The position numbers and the translations under genes were made by a program. A stretch of DNA of 22,121 nt from Stereocaulon alpinum (taxonomy: Eukaryota; Ascomycota; Lecanoromycetes; Lecanorales; Stereocaulaceae): assembly GCA_018257865.1 (NCBI GenBank), contig JAEUBA010000223.1:1-22121 (forward strand), written 5' to 3'. This document shows positions 20,011-22,121 of this stretch, piece by piece (positions within the stretch are counted from its first letter, which is position 1; each line of letters begins with the position of its first letter). A model generated the notes under the pieces. It saw only the letters and a program-made list of their open reading frames with translations. It ran no database searches and was not told the origin of the DNA.

Positions 20011-20099
20011 ATAGGATATATAAATAAACGCCTACTAAAGGGATTATAGAATTCTATAGATAATAAGAATAGTAGGTCCTTAGGGGCGACTTCCCTAAG

Positions 20100-20254
20100 G
20101 ATAGCTAGTTTTCTAAATCTAATAACTCCTTAACTTCTTTAACCTCTCCGGCGTCCTCGTCTTCGCTAGCGACTTTTTATACTACTTTATAAAGACGCTT
20201 TAAGTATTCGGGGGCGAAATAGCCTTCCTTATTATAGTAGAAGTACTTTAGCTT
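20100..20254 (-). pseudogene. G3 gag C-terminus with zinc knuckle relic
   Basis: Reading down from 20254: KLKYFYYNKEGYFAPEY, which restores to CFYCNKEGHFAPEC, a CX2CX4HX4C nucleocapsid knuckle with every Cys and His codon changed to Tyr. An acidic stretch (EDEDAGE) follows, as often seen after gag knuckles. The knuckle starts right at the boundary with SINE-like copy C, so the capsid part is missing here. Confidence 0.82.
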
Positions 20255-20328
20255 GGCTAGCGATAGAGACACACCTGTACGCGGTGCTAGCTACGAACCT
20301 AAATACCTATTTAGAGCTGAGATATCTC
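20255..20328 (+). ncRNA. HDV-like self-cleaving ribozyme at 5' end of copy C
   Basis: Same fold as in copy B. P1 is ggctagc (20255-20261) with gctagct (20286-20292), six Watson-Crick pairs plus the G-U at the cleavage site. P3 is acc/ggt (20273-20275, 20283-20285) with the 7-nt loop tgtacgc. P4 is ctaaat/atttag (20299-20304, 20309-20314), both strands changed relative to B yet still paired. J4/2 contains CTGA at 20317-20320. P2 is gagac/atctc-like (20266-20272 with 20322-20328) and has two mismatches explained by RIP of a former tgtctc. This copy keeps the best P1 and P3; B keeps the best P2. Confidence 0.78.
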
Positions 20329-20625
20329 CCCTAATATATTACAGGTTGAATGATATTAAGACGTCGCGTAGTTACTAAGAACTCTATACAGAGTTTTTTA
20401 GGTAATATAATAATACCTACCCTAACTCTACTATAACTATTATACCTCCCCTACGATCGAGACTAGACAGCAAGAATTAGTATTAGGTATAGTATCTTAA
20501 CCTAATAAGTAAAGAGTATAGGTAATACCTACCCAGCCGTTAATTTAAAAAATCTAATATCTACGTGCGCTTAATACGTATCTACCGGTTAAGACTAACG
20601 CGCAGTCTATCCTAGGGGAAGGCTG

Positions 20626-21252
20626 GGGTTATAGGTATATAGGACTAAGAGAAGGATATACTAAGTTATAAATTAGAAGGCGTATTTTAGAAAAGGACGG
20701 CCCCTATCTAAGTAGCTAGGCGAGCCTTTAGTATAAGCAGCGCTATATAACTATAATTATAAGCTGAAGGGTTGGCTCCCCCCTAAAGTAAAGTGTATAA
20801 GGATAGAAGTAAGTACTATCTAATACGACCGGCGGGATATTATACTATCCGATTCTTTATACGAGTATAGGCCTCCTAGGCGGTGTATATAGCTTCCCCC
20901 CTTTCTTATATCCTTAACTAGTAAACCACCGAATAGCTAAATCCGGTACTACTACGGATACTAATAAACACTACTAATTAGCGCTAATAACTCGAACCCT
21001 TACGGGACGGCTATATACCCCCTCCTCCCCCCCCCCTGTATTAATATAGTAAAGGTTAAAGAAAGTTATAGGGCGCTTAGCGCTATAATAAAGTTGAAGG
21101 ATATAGAAGAATACAGTAGGGTCCTTAAGAGCTAAGTATAGTGCGAAGGGCGTATATTATAGTTAGTATTAGAAATAATGTTATAGAGCGCTCGGTATAA
21201 TATTAAAGAATACAGTTAAGAGTTACCGGTGTTAAGGAGGCCTAGGGTGTGA
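20626..21252 (+). pseudogene. Putative small ORF inside SINE-like copy C
   Basis: This is the counterpart of the frame at 14471-15097, in identical register and length. Its last codon is still TGA (21250-21252), where A and B have TAA. Because RIP converts TGA to TAA, this supports a real ancestral stop there. Internal stops are TAA/TAG only. The encoded protein is not recognised. Confidence 0.4.
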
Positions 21253-21443
21253 TCCCTAGACCAAAAGTAATTATATTGTTAAGGATAAGCGGGAGTTTTT
21301 ATCTAGGTACTATACTATGGTTTCTCTTGCGGCTAGGAAAGGTATACTACGTATACTATCTACTGGTTTCACAAATAATGTAATAGAACACCCTTATTAG
21401 TATATATAGATACTAGAATAGGCGTATAAACCAATCAATCAAT

Positions 21444-22121
21444 ATTATAATACTTTTTATACGCTTTCTAATAACGCCGGAATTATTAAAATTAATATAG
21501 TTTTAACGAAGTTTTACTCTAATTAATATTTTCTATACTAGTTCTTCCTATACGAATCTATTCTACTTAAGGTTTATTATTTTTAATACTTATACTTCTT
21601 AGTCCTTTTTTTATTACTCTATAGATTATTTCTATATATATAGCTAATAATATCCTATTATTAGTAATATCTTAATCTAATCCTACTTATCCTATTATAG
21701 ATAAGCTATACTTTACGCGAAAGCTACGGAATTAGAAACGCCCTAACTACGTCCTTAATAAGTCTACTCCTACTAATTTATCCCTACTAACTCTACTACC
21801 TCTAAAGAGGCCTTATACGGCTCCTACTAAGCGTAGTAATACTATTAATAGTAGGATAAGAGGTAGGATATAACTTAAGGCTAGTAGAAAGACTAGGGCT
21901 ACCCCTAACTAACCTCTACGCGAAAATACTATCCCTTCCCCTAGGAGCCCTTCCCTAGCGATAGCTTAACTATAGATAAGCGCGTAGATAGTCCTTAATA
22001 AGCGCGATAATAATATAAATAGTAGTAACTAAGGTAGTATAAGAGATAGAGTAGGGAGGAAGTAGAGGGTAGCTTTAAATACTTATAATCTAAATACTAT
22101 ACTAAGGGATATAGAGCCTAA
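21444..22121 (+). other. Unassigned end region with a possible Pro/Ser-rich frame
   Basis: About 680 bp follow copy C. From about 21690 a plus-strand frame reads DKLYFTRKLRN, then Pro/Ser/Thr-rich and Arg/Asn-rich sequence (SPRSPSLAIA, SIRDRVGRK) to the window edge, with only TAA/TAG stops. This would suit the N-terminus of another retroelement gag or ORF1, but I recognise no motif. The minus strand, where the missing G3 gag was expected, gave nothing convincing. Bases 21444-21690 show nothing I can name. Confidence 0.35.

Larger units (their letters stand above)
15989..20254 (-). mobile_element. Ty3/gypsy chromovirus G3 (3' LTR to gag), inserted in G2
   Basis: A minus-strand LTR retrotransposon inserted into the G2 integrase. 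From its 3' end: LTR (15989-16212), polypurine tract, chromodomain, integrase, RNase H, RT, protease and the C-terminal part of gag with a zinc knuckle. It is cut at 20254 by SINE-like copy C. The rest of gag and the 5' LTR should lie to the right but were not recognised in 21444-22121. Confidence 0.88.
20255..21443 (+). mobile_element. SINE-like element copy C, complete
   Basis: This is full length, from ggctagc at 20255 to the (caat)3 tail ending near 21443, the same extent as copy B. It differs from B mainly by C/T and G/A. It keeps several CpA/TpG sites that are TpA in A and some that are TpA in B, and the reverse also holds. No clean target duplication is visible: the left flank is tactttagctt and the right flank attataatacttttt. 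Either the flank diverged or a rearrangement joined unrelated DNA on the right. It interrupts or borders the G3 gag. Confidence 0.88.
1..22121. other. RIP-mutated, AT-rich transposon block
   Basis: Across the window CpA and TpG are nearly absent and TpA is greatly over-represented, whereas CpG, CpC and CpT persist. Where the same repeat occurs several times (1-590, 14701-15288, 20856-21443), most differences are C-to-T or G-to-A, mainly in CpA/TpG context. This is the pattern of repeat-induced point mutation in filamentous ascomycetes. Its consequence is that every former Gln and Trp codon can read as a stop, so all coding relics carry dozens of TAA/TAG but few TGA. No intact host gene was found on either strand. 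Confidence 0.93.

Noticed and set aside
14100..21443. Copies B and C as the two LTRs of a 7.3-kb retrotransposon enclosing the minus-strand gypsy pol.
   Set aside because: B alone is flanked by a 14-bp target duplication and interrupts G2 pol in frame. G3 has its own TG...CA LTR and polypurine tract at 15989-16225, and between B and G3 lies plus-strand G2 integrase. The same termini also occur on LINE D. A 14-bp duplication does not fit LTR integration.
1..22121. AT-rich bacterial, organellar or plastid DNA with many short ORFs.
   Set aside because: Short ORFs are chance fragments between RIP stops. The recognisable frames are eukaryotic LINE and chromovirus proteins, and the CpA/TpG depletion with CpG retained is a RIP signature.

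Overview
The window is a graveyard of fungal transposable elements that has been heavily damaged by repeat-induced point mutation (RIP). CpA and TpG are almost absent and TpA is everywhere, while CpG, CpC and CpT survive. CAA, CAG and TGG codons have become TAA or TAG, so no long intact protein gene remains. This points to a RIP-competent filamentous ascomycete (Pezizomycotina) and an AT-rich, gene-poor block. I see no host gene, tRNA, rRNA or CRISPR array. Identities below come from reading frames in which TAA/TAG are treated as former Gln/Trp codons.

Layout. (1) 1-590: the 3' half of a 1.19-kb SINE-like element (copy A, + strand). (2) 591-5117: a LINE (copy E, - strand) with ORF1 (CCHC zinc knuckles) and ORF2 (endonuclease plus reverse transcriptase); copy A has cut off its 3' end. 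(3) 5118 to about 7069: the 3' end of a Ty3/gypsy chromovirus (G1, +): integrase, chromodomain, probable LTR. (4) About 7070-15988: a second gypsy element (G2, +): leader, gag-like frame, protease-like/RT/RNase H, integrase. G2 is split by a 3.36-kb LINE (copy D, -, 10436-13795) and by a second SINE-like copy (B, +, 14100-15288). (5) 15989-20254: a third gypsy element (G3, -) inserted in the G2 integrase, with its own LTR, integrase-chromodomain, RT, protease and gag zinc knuckle. (6) 20255-21443: SINE-like copy C (+). (7) 21444-22121: unassigned, with a possible Pro/Ser-rich frame.

The nesting can be read to the base. Removing D plus one copy of its 13-bp target duplication, and B plus one copy of its 14-bp duplication, restores a single G2 pol frame. 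Long duplications are typical of target-primed (LINE-type) insertion, so the repeated 1.19-kb unit is not an LTR.

The most interesting object is the 5' end of these units. Copies B and C begin exactly at the insertion boundary with a sequence that folds as an HDV-like nested double-pseudoknot ribozyme: P1 of 7 bp with a G-U cleavage-site wobble, P2, P3 with a 7-nt L3, P4, and a CNRA J4/2. The LINE copy D starts with a related fold whose P4 has a different sequence but still pairs. LINE and SINE-like unit also share their last 57 bp and a (CAAT)n tail. I infer a LINE with a non-autonomous partner, both carrying a 5' self-cleaving ribozyme, comparable in logic to R2 or to trypanosome L1Tc/NARTc. 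The SINE-like unit may also carry a ~209-codon frame of its own.
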